A stretch of DNA of 64,000 bases from Nilaparvata lugens. Its lineage: Eukaryota; Arthropoda; Insecta; Hemiptera; Delphacidae. Positions 57,101 through 63,046 of this stretch are shown here, piece by piece (the first letter of the stretch is position 1; the number at the start of each line of letters is the position of its first letter). The stretch spans positions 4,251,493 to 4,315,492 of the forward strand of contig NC_052517.1 of the NCBI RefSeq assembly GCF_014356525.2. The letters are read 5' to 3'. Both the position numbers and the translations under genes were made by a program. The notes under the pieces are model-generated. The model saw only the letters and a program-made list of their open reading frames with translations. It was not told the origin of the DNA and did not search any database.

Positions 57101-57711
57101 CGCGGGACCTAAAAATAACAGAAAAAGTAAATTAAAATTAGAGTAAAAGTTGATAAAAAAATATTTATAAGTACAGATTTTGAATGACACGCTAGATGGA
57201 GTAGAAAAAAATTGATACTACACTATTGAAAAAATAATTTGAGTAAATATTGGGAAGAAACATAAAGATAAAATATAAGATAGTCTTACTGCTTAAGATA
57301 TACTTAATGCTTGGCAAGATTCTTAAATGAAATTATCCTAGGCTAGTTATTCTTGAGAATAATTTATGTTATTATTTATCTTTATACTTCGTGAATGTAA
57401 ATGACTACAAGCTTAGTTACAATAACAATCACTAAAAAATGATATTGTTAAAAAATTGAAATACCGTACGGTACTAAATTAGAATCATGTCATGTTTGTA
57501 TGGGAAATGAAGATCTCGAACCAATCTTGTTCACTTCTATTAAAATAAATGATAATTAACTAGTGAATAATAATCTTATTTACGATAAATAAGTTGTTAT
57601 TATCAATCTCGTTTGTACATGTTAACCCCATTTTACAAGCTGTTGATAGAAATATCTTCATAGAAAAAACTTACAACTCGTCACGGCGTTCACTAGTGGA
57701 TTATCCATCAT
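26196..57711 (-). CDS. MED1: Mediator complex subunit 1 (MED1/TRAP220), complete, 10 exons
   Basis: MED1 bridges Mediator to DNA-bound activators (nuclear receptors; in flies also GATA factors) in the nucleus. The ten exons give 5358 nt: 1785 codons plus TAG. All nine introns are GT-AG and all phases match. Residues 1-533 align exon by exon with the vertebrate MED1 N-terminal domain. Recognisable blocks include [59 protein letters not shown] and [14 protein letters not shown]. Residues 534-1785 are low complexity with the family markers [11 protein letters not shown] (about 1155) and [10 protein letters not shown] at the very end. The start at 57711 (MMDNPLV) has A at -3. Introns are 0.6-6.3 kb and filled with transposons. 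Oddities: poly-Gly inserts in the globular domain, an 11-residue tandem repeat near the C-terminus, a truncated duplicate of exon 6, and no LXXLL motif that I can find. Confidence 0.93.
26440..26625 (-). repeat. 33-bp coding minisatellite in MED1
   Basis: Five to six copies of a 33-bp unit encoding DK(M/T/I)APNVGL(N/S)T, with the outermost copies diverged ([21 protein letters not shown]). Confidence 0.8.
30051..30410 (+). mobile_element. Family J dispersed repeat
   Basis: Starts TCCTATTATATTGAGCGAGC and ends CGAGCGAAGCTTGGTGTCCC plus GATATT. In MED1 intron 9, 98 bp upstream of exon 10. From 30411 to 31180 I see only AT-rich sequence. Confidence 0.65.
31417..31914 (+). pseudogene. Non-LTR retrotransposon RT C-terminal fragment
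   Basis: An open stretch of 165 codons with the layout of the region after the catalytic palm in Jockey/CR1-like reverse transcriptases: [42 protein letters not shown] and [16 protein letters not shown]. No catalytic motif precedes it. The 3' UTR runs to an (AAAT)n tail near 32105. It lies in MED1 intron 9 on the opposite strand. Confidence 0.75.
32165..32331 (+). mobile_element. Helitron-like 3' end
   Basis: Shares the block flanking Helitron copy b (CACGTCTCAACTAC...ACCGAGGATGGTTATAGGCC) and ends TACCTGCTAG|T. The 5' end is not identified. Confidence 0.4.
32425..32512 (-). mobile_element. SINE 3' fragment
   Basis: On the minus strand reads GCAGTAGCAGAAGTCTTCGG, as in the tail of the tRNA-derived SINE at 36443-36703. 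From 32513 to 33015 I see short TGTATATGCATG repeats and nothing coding. Confidence 0.55.
33016..33398. mobile_element. Family I MITE, intact
   Basis: Inverted ends GGCCGGTTTCCGAGCTCGGG and its complement, with the following ~60 bp also inverted (TTAAACAGCTGGAGT). It is the empty-site reference for the nested copy at 21376. Confidence 0.65.
33442..33737 (+). mobile_element. Family C short retroelement next to MED1 exon 9
   Basis: Standard start and (AATC)n tail. Its tail ends about 17 bp from exon 9, just beyond the donor hexamer. Confidence 0.7.
33754..33955 (-). CDS. MED1: MED1 exon 9
   Basis: Acceptor TTGTTCAG, donor GTCAGT. Encodes [20 protein letters not shown], a [20 protein letters not shown] block and [10 protein letters not shown], ending the conserved domain. 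A family C element lies only about 17 bp past the donor. Confidence 0.93.
34262..34537. mobile_element. Family A palindromic MITE inside family B
   Basis: Flanks CTATCAC / CTATTAC (6 of 7). The uninterrupted B copy reads CAATACTATTACAATG, with CTATTAC once. Confidence 0.85.
34545..34737 (+). mobile_element. Short retroelement 3' tail
   Basis: Contains GGAATTGAAGAAGTTTTGGG and ends in AAATAAAT-type repeats; the same tail is at 20640-20818. Confidence 0.5.
34945..36124. mobile_element. Inverted-repeat element, ends TTCACAATGTTG
   Basis: Terminal inverted 12-mer; the interior is AT-rich and non-coding, with one nested element. Confidence 0.5.
35148..35606. mobile_element. Nested MITE with duplicated TGACGTCA block
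   Basis: Ends TTAGACCAGTTATAGAATAG / CTATTCTAGTCTAGAA, with inverted GAAGCCAACATCTACTGCC blocks inside. A ~119-bp segment starting TCTATTTCAGTGGGAGCGC is present twice in tandem, each with a TGACGTCA (CRE-like) word. Confidence 0.55.
36443..36703 (+). mobile_element. tRNA-derived SINE
   Basis: A tRNA-like head (36493-36567) followed by a tRNA-unrelated body with GCAGTAGCAGAAGTCTTCGG. Flanked by 44-bp direct repeats (36399-36442 and 36704-36747, two mismatches). In MED1 intron 8, 118 bp downstream of exon 8. Confidence 0.7.
36493..36567 (+). other. tRNA-like head of SINE (pol III promoter remnant)
   Basis: Folds as an acceptor stem (TGTCAGT/GCTGGCA), a B-box arm GGGTTCGATTCCCGG and an A-box-like TGGTGTAAGGGTAAGC. 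The anticodon loop lacks the universal T33 and is irregular, so it is not a working tRNA gene. Confidence 0.65.
36864..37044 (-). CDS. MED1: MED1 exon 8
   Basis: Acceptor TTTTGCAG, donor GTGAGT. Encodes [20 protein letters not shown], then [20 protein letters not shown] and [14 protein letters not shown]; vertebrate counterpart ALPGQQHCYFL...GTLVSKITFQHP...LIRHQVAYNTLIGSC. A family A hairpin begins 76 bp upstream of its acceptor. Confidence 0.94.
37120..37397. mobile_element. Family A palindromic MITE
   Basis: Perfect 7-bp duplication ATAATAT; 75 bp upstream of the MED1 exon 8 acceptor. Confidence 0.85.
37549..37947 (+). mobile_element. Family J dispersed repeat
   Basis: Complete: CCATTATATTAAGCGAGC to CGAGCGAAGCTCGGTGCCCC plus GATATT. 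Confidence 0.65.
37975..38132 (-). mobile_element. Family E 5' fragment
   Basis: Minus-strand TACTTTCCTTGCC start through the (GT)n tract, then truncated. It lies between two oppositely oriented family J copies. Confidence 0.6.
38138..38462 (-). mobile_element. Family J dispersed repeat
   Basis: Inverted relative to the copy at 37549; its last ~60 bp are missing at the junction with the family E fragment. Confidence 0.6.
38495..38645. repeat. Short foldback, GCCTACACTGCGACGTTGCA
   Basis: Inverted ends around TGCAACGTCGCAGTGTAGGC and its complement. 38646-38816 then holds an F fragment and a family A fragment. Confidence 0.5.
38824..39406. mobile_element. Family A MITE with family C insert (second case)
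   Basis: Perfect 7-bp duplication ATATTAT. A C element occupies 38967-39264 at the same internal position as in the copy at 21416. Confidence 0.85.
38967..39264 (+). mobile_element. Family C short retroelement inside family A
   Basis: Inserted after CTCTCATACT, with the tail followed by ATACTGTGCCG. Confidence 0.65.
39425..39617 (-). mobile_element. Family D fragment
   Basis: Only the half ending GACCTCACTTCGCTCGGTC is present; it is followed by a short family A end (TACGCTATTTTTTCTCTATG), directly beside MED1 exon 7. Confidence 0.6.
39669..39996 (-). CDS. MED1: MED1 exon 7
   Basis: Acceptor TTTGACAG, donor GTGAGT. Encodes [20 protein letters not shown] and [20 protein letters not shown], matching vertebrate SSITSANSVDLPACFFLKFPQPIPV. 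Two glycine runs follow (8 and 16 Gly) where vertebrate MED1 has ordinary sequence, then [13 protein letters not shown]. Confidence 0.93.
40107..40655 (+). pseudogene. LINE 3' end: RT C-terminal tail and UTR
   Basis: One hundred codons resembling the extreme C-terminus of Jockey/CR1-like polyproteins ([20 protein letters not shown] and [13 protein letters not shown]), then a UTR ending AATAAA and (ATTT)n near 40650. Heavily 5' truncated. Confidence 0.65.
40672..40870 (-). pseudogene. LINE endonuclease/RT C-terminal fragment
   Basis: Minus-strand translation [20 protein letters not shown], then WT, an in-frame stop, and [20 protein letters not shown]. This is the typical end of insect endonuclease-reverse transcriptase LINEs (KRxRGRPRxxWL...WT). 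A GAA-type tail follows it. Confidence 0.65.
40930..42200. repeat. Family F ends around unrecognised sequence
   Basis: 41268 (TATAGTGAGGTAGTG) and 42075 (complementary F end) bracket ~800 bp of AT-rich sequence. The GC-richer flanks 40970-41260 and 42076-42200 have no convincing reading frame. Confidence 0.4.
42224..42561 (+). mobile_element. Family D dispersed repeat (partial)
   Basis: Starts TTGACCGAGCGAAGTGAGGT, ends at CCATAAGGTC shortly before the duplicated exon 6 segment. Confidence 0.6.
42580..42950. repeat. ~205-bp tandem duplication across MED1 exon 6
   Basis: Units 42580-42741 and 42785-42950 share the intron words CAATACAAGTACATAA and TTTCTACTCACATTTTGCC plus 124 nt of exon. Between them lies TGACAAAGTGGGACTGTGAC. 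Confidence 0.8.
42617..42740 (-). CDS. MED1: Truncated duplicate of MED1 exon 6, possible alternative exon
   Basis: A 124-nt open segment copying the 3' part of exon 6: [20 protein letters not shown] and onward to NNGK. It differs from exon 6 by two amino acids and at least three silent changes. The same GTGAGT donor is kept. A potential acceptor (ACAGTTTTAG) precedes it. If used it enters in phase 1 and leaves in phase 2, exactly like exon 6, so it could replace exon 6 but could not be joined to it without a frameshift. Using it would remove the [10 protein letters not shown] block. It may equally be an unused pseudo-exon or a local assembly duplication. Confidence 0.45.
42825..43029 (-). 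CDS. MED1: MED1 exon 6 (full-length copy)
   Basis: Acceptor TTTAG, donor GTGAGT. Starts in phase 1 and ends in phase 2, matching its neighbours. Encodes [20 protein letters not shown], then [20 protein letters not shown] and ending NNQNNGK. The 3' ~125 nt plus some intron are duplicated 208 bp downstream (see 42617-42740). Confidence 0.92.
43266..44010. repeat. ~745-bp foldback element
   Basis: TTTCTGCTAGTGATATTTTT...GTTTTTCGATTTGTAT at the left recurs inverted at the right, through CCGATCATTACTTTTTGAGA and ATCCATGAGATTTAGAGG. The centre is near 43690. Part of the left arm is also directly repeated (43266, 43395). A half-copy lies at 45440-45790. Confidence 0.7.
44250..44534 (-). mobile_element. 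Family C short retroelement in a purine tract
   Basis: Follows a GGA/GAA-rich stretch (44130-44249), as the copy at 8501 does. Confidence 0.65.
44612..44855 (-). CDS. MED1: MED1 exon 5
   Basis: Acceptor TATTCTAG, donor GTTGGT. Encodes [20 protein letters not shown], then a GLAGIYQLN block and [19 protein letters not shown], closely parallel to the vertebrate CPELVQQL...GLVNLYNLPGD...AGPLDKILHGSVGYL. Confidence 0.94.
44990..46018. repeat. MED1 intron 4 repeats
   Basis: 45000-45420 has the words CGACGGTTCTATATGT and TGACACGCCAGAGGGCACCC without a reliable frame. 45440-45790 is half of the foldback at 43266. 45797-45826 is a family I end. 45880-46018 is half of the foldback at 2330. Confidence 0.4.
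46042..46177 (-). CDS. MED1: MED1 exon 4
   Basis: Acceptor TTGGCAG, donor GTGTGT (weaker than consensus). Encodes [19 protein letters not shown]... and [15 protein letters not shown], matching vertebrate YITSDMFYVEV...CDVKVAHHG. Confidence 0.92.
46372..46698. mobile_element. Family G3 MITE, 327 bp
   Basis: Inverted ends GGCTGGGGCCACACGAGCGC / GCGCTCGTGAGCCCTAGCC, with TAAGTTGCAACGGACGCAC inside. TTA on both sides. Confidence 0.7.
46702..46888. mobile_element. Family G2 MITE, 187 bp
   Basis: Near-perfect palindrome with ends GGCTCAACTCACACTTATGC. TTA on both sides; the left TTA is shared with the adjoining G3 element. Confidence 0.75.
47190..48212 (-). mobile_element. LINE 3' UTR with (TCAAA)n tail
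   Basis: Plus-strand AATCAAATCAAATC followed by TTTTATTTGTCCC, like the LINE at 54466. No coding part remains. Confidence 0.5.
47405..48085 (+). mobile_element. Family H Helitron-like element, copy c
   Basis: A|TCTTCTATATATATATAAAA start, (TCAC)n, and CTAG|T end with the GGGGGCGGAGCCCCC hairpin upstream. Confidence 0.6.
48250..48861 (-). mobile_element. Family D repeat interrupted by a LINE tail
   Basis: D sequence 48250-48446 and 48716-48861. Between them a minus-oriented retroelement end (AATCTTTATTGACATCAACC and CAGCAATGGCCTTCAGGCCG). Confidence 0.6.
49092..49452. mobile_element. Family F MITE
   Basis: Ends GTGAGGTCCACGTTATA and CGTGGACCTCACTATA. Confidence 0.65.
49466..49632. mobile_element. 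Family G1 MITE
   Basis: Palindrome with ends AGGTGCGTACAG / CTGTACGCACCT and ACTTTTAATCAGCTGAT words inside. Confidence 0.7.
49636..49822. mobile_element. Family G2 MITE, 187 bp
   Basis: Same length and ends as the copy at 46702. TTA at 49633-49635 and 49823-49825. Confidence 0.75.
49826..50051. mobile_element. Family G4 MITE, 226 bp
   Basis: AGGTGCGTACAGACT start, CGCAGCT end, TTA on both sides. Confidence 0.7.
50281..51130 (-). mobile_element. Family H Helitron-like element, copy d
   Basis: Minus-strand 3' end CTAG|T at 50281. An internal ~120-bp direct duplication repeats GCATGTAAACCTCAGCGGAA. The 5' end merges into an (AT)n tract (51118-51178). Confidence 0.5.
51180..51610. other. No recognised feature
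   Basis: AT-rich intron sequence; a segment (CAAAATTTGGGAACAGAATA) resembles inverted sequence near 35700. Confidence 0.3.
51623..52028 (+). mobile_element. Family D dispersed repeat, complete
   Basis: From TTGACCGAACGAAGTGAGGT to CAGAACAACTAGTAG. Confidence 0.7.
52156..52420. mobile_element. Family A palindromic MITE
   Basis: Perfect 7-bp duplication ATTTTAT; 41 bp past the MED1 exon 3 donor side. Confidence 0.85.
52462..52595 (-). CDS. MED1: MED1 exon 3
   Basis: Acceptor TTTGCAG, donor GTGAGT. Encodes [20 protein letters not shown] and [18 protein letters not shown], matching vertebrate CLETLQKALKV...MTDRLES. A family A palindrome ends 41 bp downstream of the donor side. Confidence 0.93.
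53781..54466 (+). pseudogene. LINE reverse-transcriptase fragment with catalytic FADD
   Basis: Translation [19 protein letters not shown] then [12 protein letters not shown] shows the RT catalytic motif. An in-frame TAA at 53936 interrupts it. It then continues in the same frame with [39 protein letters not shown] and [15 protein letters not shown]. This is a Jockey/CR1-like thumb and C-terminal region. It is cut at about 54466 by another LINE; its 3' end reappears at 55583-55745. Confidence 0.8.
54466..55583 (-). mobile_element. LINE inserted in opposite orientation into the preceding LINE
   Basis: On the minus strand, ~200 codons of an RT C-terminal region (about 55560-54960). Motifs are [32 protein letters not shown] and [21 protein letters not shown] 3' UTR follows, ending in a (TTTGA)n-type tail at 54466-54480. 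5' truncated and lacking catalytic motifs. Confidence 0.75.
55583..55745 (+). pseudogene. 3' end of the split LINE
   Basis: Translation [20 protein letters not shown], then with a frame change [20 protein letters not shown]. This is the expected C-terminus for the LINE begun at 53781, displaced by the 1.1-kb insertion. Confidence 0.65.
56460..56865 (-). mobile_element. Family D dispersed repeat, complete
   Basis: ACTAGTAGTTCTGTGAACAG to CTTCGCTCGGTCAATA, ending 110 bp before MED1 exon 2. Confidence 0.7.
56975..57108 (-). CDS. MED1: MED1 exon 2
   Basis: Acceptor TTTTTAG, donor GTAAGT. Encodes the start of the Med1 domain ([20 protein letters not shown]), comparable with the vertebrate LLERLHAKFNQ region. 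The first intron (57109-57674) holds no repeat I recognise. Confidence 0.9.
57675..57711 (-). CDS. MED1: MED1 exon 1 (coding part)
   Basis: Encodes [12 protein letters not shown] plus one base; donor GTAAGT. Two in-frame ATGs are adjacent; the first has A at -3, the second A at -3 and G at +4. The transcription start is not identifiable. Upstream sequence has a GCGGCCATATTTG word (YY1/Pho-like core) near 57830. Confidence 0.8.
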
Positions 57712-58346
57712 CGTTGTAGGTAATTTCAATTGAATTATAAATTGTTATTAATTATTAAACTTTAATTCAAGCAATTTATAATTATAAAACATTTTCAACG
57801 TTCCCAATAAACATCTACAGACGGCAAAGCGGCCATATTTGTTTTGCATACCAGTTTGAGAAGCAGGTCAGCCAACGTAACAGACTTGGAAACAGCCGTG
57901 AAAGATCAAGTCGAAGTGGAACGCCGACAAGCTGTGTATTCTACACAGTCGACAAGTTGGTTCACCTTTTGAAAAGTTTTGGATGATTGAGAGTGAAATT
58001 TCGGATTATTAATTCAAGATTTCTAAATAAAGATGGATTGTCCTCAGTTCAAAAAGGAGCATATTAATTGCCAAAATAACTTATTCACAAGGAACACTGA
58101 CATGAGTTTCTATAATTCCAAAAAATTTAATTCATTCAATGGGTTTTTAAATGGATTTCAGATTCAATTGAATGCTTAAGATTAAGTTGCCCGGGAACAT
58201 TTACTCATGTCAAATATTGGATGGAATATTGTCTTAATAGAGACATTATTAAGACAGATATAATCTATAATCGGTCTATTAGAGTCTATATAGGTAATTT
58301 ATAATTAACTTCAGTTCCAATCAGATCTGTGTATAGCTTCAATATC
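57712..58346. other. MED1 upstream region
   Basis: Contains the 5' UTR and presumably the promoter. I see no TATA box in the expected place, a GCGGCCATATTTG word near 57830, and a short palindrome CTGTGTAttcTACACAG at 57932-57948. Nothing coding. Confidence 0.3.
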
Positions 58347-59333
58347 AATTCAACTAGTAGTTCTGTGAACAGTAGACCTTGCGCAGTTATAAACCACAGC
58401 CTCCTCTTATACTGTCCATCAGAGTAAATCCTGTCTGTATGTCGTGTCGGCGAGATATCGGTGTGAAAACGACTATAATGGCTGTTGGGGTTGGTGTATC
58501 AAAAATGCTAACATCAAAAGCTAATCTCCTTCAAGACATACTGGCAACAGGTCAGCCCGAGTTGAAAGCAGAGAAAGGTCGAGAGGAAATACTATGTTAT
58601 TTTAGTTATTAATTGCATGCAATCAATAGTTCATTGAATAGTGCATAAAAATTGCATTTAATGAGGCATGAAAATAGTCCAACAGCGGCTGATTTTTCAC
58701 CAAGTTACATTGAGATATTGAATTGCATGCGTCATGGCATGCAATTTATAATCCACACAGCATCTGATTTTTCACCAAGTTACATTGAGATATTGAATTG
58801 CATGCAATTTATAATCCACTCGACAGCTGATTTATGATGAATAATTCTATAGTTTGATTTTTACTCTAATATTGGCGTATGTAGGAGGCTTGAGCCTCCT
58901 TTTATATTATCTTTATCTATTATCTCCTCTTATATTATAATTTTGCTTTTATATTATCCTTGAAATTCAAAATTTTCAAAAACCTTGTATATACGTCGAC
59001 GGTCAAGATGTTCGATGTTTTTGAACGGGTAGTATTATAGTCCACTAGACAGCTGATTTATGATGAATAATATTCTATAGTATGATTTTTACTCTAATAT
59101 TGGCGTATGAAGGAGGCTTCTTTTCCTTTTTATTTTATCCTTGAAATTCAAAATTTCCAAAAACCTTGTGTATACGTCGACGCGCAATTTAAAAAGGAAC
59201 ATACCTGTCAAATTTCATGAAAATCTATTACCGCGTTTCGCCGTAAATGCGCAACATAAAAACATTTAAACATAAAGAGAAATTCAAAAACCGTCGACTA
59301 GAATCTTAGACCTCACTTCGCTTGATCAACTAG
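58347..59333 (-). mobile_element. Broken and duplicated family D copies
   Basis: D pieces at 58347-58380, 58825-59000 and 59040-59333. The intervening part matches 1290-1350 (TGTCGTGTCGGCGAGATATC) and includes a duplicated TTTTTCACCAAGTTACATTG block (about 58690 and 58768). Confidence 0.55.
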
Positions 59334-59371
59334 GTTCAGTTTCCAAGAGCTCGGAACGCCTGACCGTTCTC

Positions 59372-59672
59372 TGAGTGCACACACCAGTTAGTCAAGACAA
59401 GACATGATCAGACACGTTTAGTCACAATACTTCACATAGTTGCTTATGACGCAACACACACCGATTAGTCATTGCAATTAGACATGTATTCATAAGCAAC
59501 TTGTGAAGTATTGTTTTCTGATCATGTCTTGTCTTTCACATAGTTGCTTATGAAGACATGTCTAATTGCAATGACTAATCAGTGTGTGTTGCGTCATAAG
59601 CAGCTATGTGAAGTATTGTGACTAAACGTGTCTGATCATGTCTTGTCTTGACTAACGGGTGTGTGCCTAGCC
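59372..59672. mobile_element. Family G5 MITE, rearranged
   Basis: Ends GAGTGCACACACCAGTTAG / GTGTGCCTAGCC, with an internal inversion or duplication around TGATCATGTCTTGTC. From 59673 to 59949 I see nothing I recognise. Confidence 0.6.
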
Positions 59673-59949
59673 TAACACTCTACCATAGAAAATTAGGAGA
59701 ACTTGTGAAGGAAATAGAATTATTTACGAATAACTAGACTATATCTCCTTGAACAAGGGGGAGATAAGATGCAACACAAGCGATGAAAAATAAAACGGAT
59801 GTATTGTACTCTAAACTCCAAAGGGGAAACCTAATCATAAAATTAACTCAACTTAAAATTGTAAATTAGTTTAAACAATATAGGCCTACGACAAACACCC
59901 CACATGAAACTACTGGAAGAAATTAACATAGATAACGCGGAACTCACTG

Positions 59950-60168
59950 TATAGTGAGGTCCACATTATAATGACAGTATTTGATAAACTTTGATGTTGC
60001 TATCCTTGTCTATCATTCCACAAAGCAGGTAGTACTATCCTTTTCTAGCTCCGCAACGATGCCAAATCTGTTTTTGACAGTGTAGAAATATAATTAATTA
60101 AGGCAGAGAATCGGCAACGCTGTTCTTCTATCTTTATCCACTGCCATTATAACGTGGACCTTACTATA
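59950..60168. mobile_element. Family F MITE, 219 bp
   Basis: TATAGTGAGGTCCAC / GTGGACCTTACTATA ends, close in size and sequence to the copy at 23064. Confidence 0.7.
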
Positions 60169-60419
60169 GTAAGATTGGCTACATGTTGTGATTGCTGTCA
60201 GACGCGTTCCATATGGATACCGTCAACCCTTGACATTATTTAGATGCTGACCGTTTGGAGTGAACTCTCACGACTATATAGAGGTAAGGCTGCTAACAAA
60301 TTCTTGAATAGGCTTGATAACATAATATACTTGAGTCGTCCCCTCTAATTCATTATTACTGTATTAATTATTATTCAAGTTCCAATGGAAATACTATTAG
60401 CTAGCAGTTGATTAGGTTT

Positions 60420-61425
60420 AAGAGCCGAAAGGAGAAGGAGGAGTGGAAGAGGAAGAAGAAAAAGAAGAAGAAGTAGAAGCAGAGAAAGACGAAGAGGAAG
60501 AAGAAGACGAAGTAGAGGTAGAAGTAGAGAAAGAAGAAGAAGAAGAAGTAGATAAAGACGAAGAAGAAGAAGAAGAAGTAGAGGAAGAAGAAGTAGAGGT
60601 AGAAGTAGAGGAAGAAGAAGAAGAAGTAGAGGTAGAAGTAGAGAAAGAAGAAGAAAAAGTAGAGGTAGAAGTAGATAAAGACGAAGACGAAGAAGAAGAA
60701 GAAGAAGTAGTAGAGGAAGAAGAAGAAGTAGTAGAAAAAAGAAGTAGAGGAAGAAGAAAAAGAAGAAGTAGAGGAAGAAGAAGAAAAGTAGTAGTAGAGG
60801 TACAGAAGTAGAGAAAGACGAAGAAGAAGAAGAAGAAGAAGTAGAGGTAGAAGTAGATAAAGACGAAGACGAAGAAGAAGTAGTAGAGGAAGAAGAAGAA
60901 GAAGTAGTAGAAGAAGAAGAAAAAAAAGAAGTAGAGGAAGAAGAAGAAGAAAAAGAAGAAGAAGAAGTAGAGGAAGAAGAAGTAGAGGAAGAAGAAAAAG
61001 TAGTAGTAGAGGTACAGAAGTAGAGAAAGACGAAGAAGAAGAAGAAGAAGAAGAAGTAGAGGAAGAAGAAGAAAAAGTAGTAGTAGAGGTAGAAGTAGAG
61101 AGAAAGACGAAGAAGAAAAAGAAGAAGTAGATGAAGAAGAAGAAGAAAAAGTAGTGGTAGGAGTAGAGAAAGATGAAGAAGAAGAAGAATTAGAGGTAGA
61201 AGTAGAGAAAGAAGAAGAGAAAGAAGAAGAGAAAAAAGAAGTAGTAGTGGAAAAAGGAGAAGTATTAGTAGAAGAAGAAGAAGAAGAAGACGAAGAAGTG
61301 GAGGAAGAAGAAGAAGAAGTATAAGTACAGGAAGAAGAATTAGAGGTAGAAGTAGAGAAAGAAGAAGAGAAAAAAGAAGTAGTAGTGGAAAAAGAAGAAG
61401 TATTAATAGTAGAAGAAGAATAATA
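60420..61425 (+). repeat. 1-kb GAA/GTA purine-rich microsatellite
   Basis: Almost uninterrupted GAA, GTA and GAC triplets with higher-order reuse of GTAGAGGTAGAAGTAGA. Apparent Ser- or Glu-rich open frames on the two strands follow from the triplet pattern. 60169-60419 has nothing recognised. Confidence 0.85.
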
Positions 61426-61499
61426 ATTTCTAAGGGGACTCAAACTAAAAGTTGTAAATGGTGGGGGTAACATCCGTTTCTTGTACTGAAATTTTCAAC

Positions 61500-61580
61500 T
61501 ATAAATACTGTGCGAAAAACTTCAATTCATCACAGTGGTTCAACCACAAGAACAACAAACATCTACTATTACTGCAAAGA
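61500..61580 (+). promoter_or_regulatory. Possible TATA promoter and 5' UTR exon
   Basis: TATAAATA at 61500, an initiator-like TTCATCACAGT about 27-33 bp downstream, ~50 bp without ATG, and a consensus donor AAAGA|GTAAGTAG at 61580/61581. This is the usual arrangement for an inducible or cuticle-type insect gene whose coding exon would lie to the right. No coding exon is visible before the window ends, so this is tentative. Confidence 0.3.
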
Positions 61581-61911
61581 GTAAGTAGTAAATTACAGTA
61601 TGTTGAGTTTTTATAGTTTATTTTGTGAATTTTGCTGACTTGAGTGAAGATTTTATTTCACAAGAGCCCGTACATCCCTTCATTTTTTCAATCTTTAATT
61701 CATTTATTCAGTATAGACCAACTCAAATAAAGTTATTCATTTTCTGCAATAATCTTTTAGAACTTTATTTTTTATGAATTGACTGACACGAAAATATCCT
61801 CTACATTTATTGAATGGAAATTTCACACATCAGTTGTTTTTCAATGATCGAAAATCTGTCAAGCACTATAGAGAAATTGAGTACCTAGTTTTGAATTCTA
61901 TTGAAAAAAAT

Positions 61912-62559
61912 CTGGTGTGACGCACTCACACAACTTTCCTTGCCGTTATGAAGATTGATCACCTGACGCTAGTGTTCCCGCGCATCTCAAGTCTACTATT
62001 CAAAGATTTGAGCCAGCTGATGACAGGGCAATAACGCTGGAGTCACACATCAGGTCTGCAATCTCTTCATAGTGAATGATTTAATAGAATCAACAATAAT
62101 TTGCAATTGAATATTCACATTTTTCGAATTTAAAGCTTATTTTCAATTTTAGGTGAAAATGGTACTGAACATTAATTGTAGAGATTTTCATGCTCAATCT
62201 ACTCCACTTGATTTTTTTTGTTTCAATTGTATCTGAAGCCTGATAATTGGGAATCTATCTGCATTGATGGGGCGGAGCTCCTGAAATTTTTACAGATATG
62301 GGACGTATGGCAGTTGATAGAGCTTATCAATGACTAATTTAGGTATGAATTTGATCAAAATCGTTGGAGCCGTTTTCGAGAAAATCGCGAAAAACCCTGT
62401 TTTTGAAAACATTTTCTCCATTTTAGCCGCCATCTTGAATTGCATTTGATCGAAATTGTTCCTGTCGGATCCTTATAGTGAAAGGACCTTAAGTTCCAAA
62501 TTTCAAGTCATTCCGTTAATTGGGAGATGAGATATCGTGTACACAGACGCACATACACT

Positions 62560-62604
<45 letters not shown>

Positions 62605-62733
62605 CAATACCCAAAAACCAGTTTTTTGGACTCAGGGGACCTTGAAACGTATAGAAATTCAGAAATTGGGGTACCTTAATTTTTTTCGGAGAGCAATACT
62701 TTCCTTACCTATGGTAATAGGGCAAGGAAAGTA
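61912..62733 (-). mobile_element. Family E repeat, complete copy
   Basis: Minus strand TACTTTCCTTGCC to CGTCACACCAG; flanks GTTTT and ATTTT. (AC)n tract at 62563-62600. 62734-63046 has nothing recognised except a short TTTTATTTCAA duplication. Confidence 0.65.
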
Positions 62734-63046
62734 AAAACAGCTTGCCAGGTAGAACAATGGTCCTGGACCAAATAAAACTGCAGAATTTGACAATATATGA
62801 GTGTTTTATTTCAATATATGTGTGTTTTTATTTCAACTTGACAAGTTTTCAATGACTGATGAGAAAGTAATGTATTTATGGTTTTCAAGTTCAATAGTTT
62901 TATTTAATTAGGGTGCGAATCATCCACAATATCTTTAAATATCAATATTGTAATGTGCGCTACTCTGAAAGCTTTATAAATCTTCAAATAAAGATTAAAA
63001 TATGATGCATAACCGCGTATGCACATCATTTCACTCCTCCAAGTTT

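Noticed and set aside
58379..58612. 77-codon open frame
   Set aside because: Overlaps family D remnants and a segment repeated at 1290-1350; no recognisable domain or splice context.
60418..61473. 351-residue Ser/Phe-rich open frame (minus) and Glu/Val-rich frame (plus)
   Set aside because: Pure consequence of a GAA/GTA triplet microsatellite without stops; no non-repetitive sequence.
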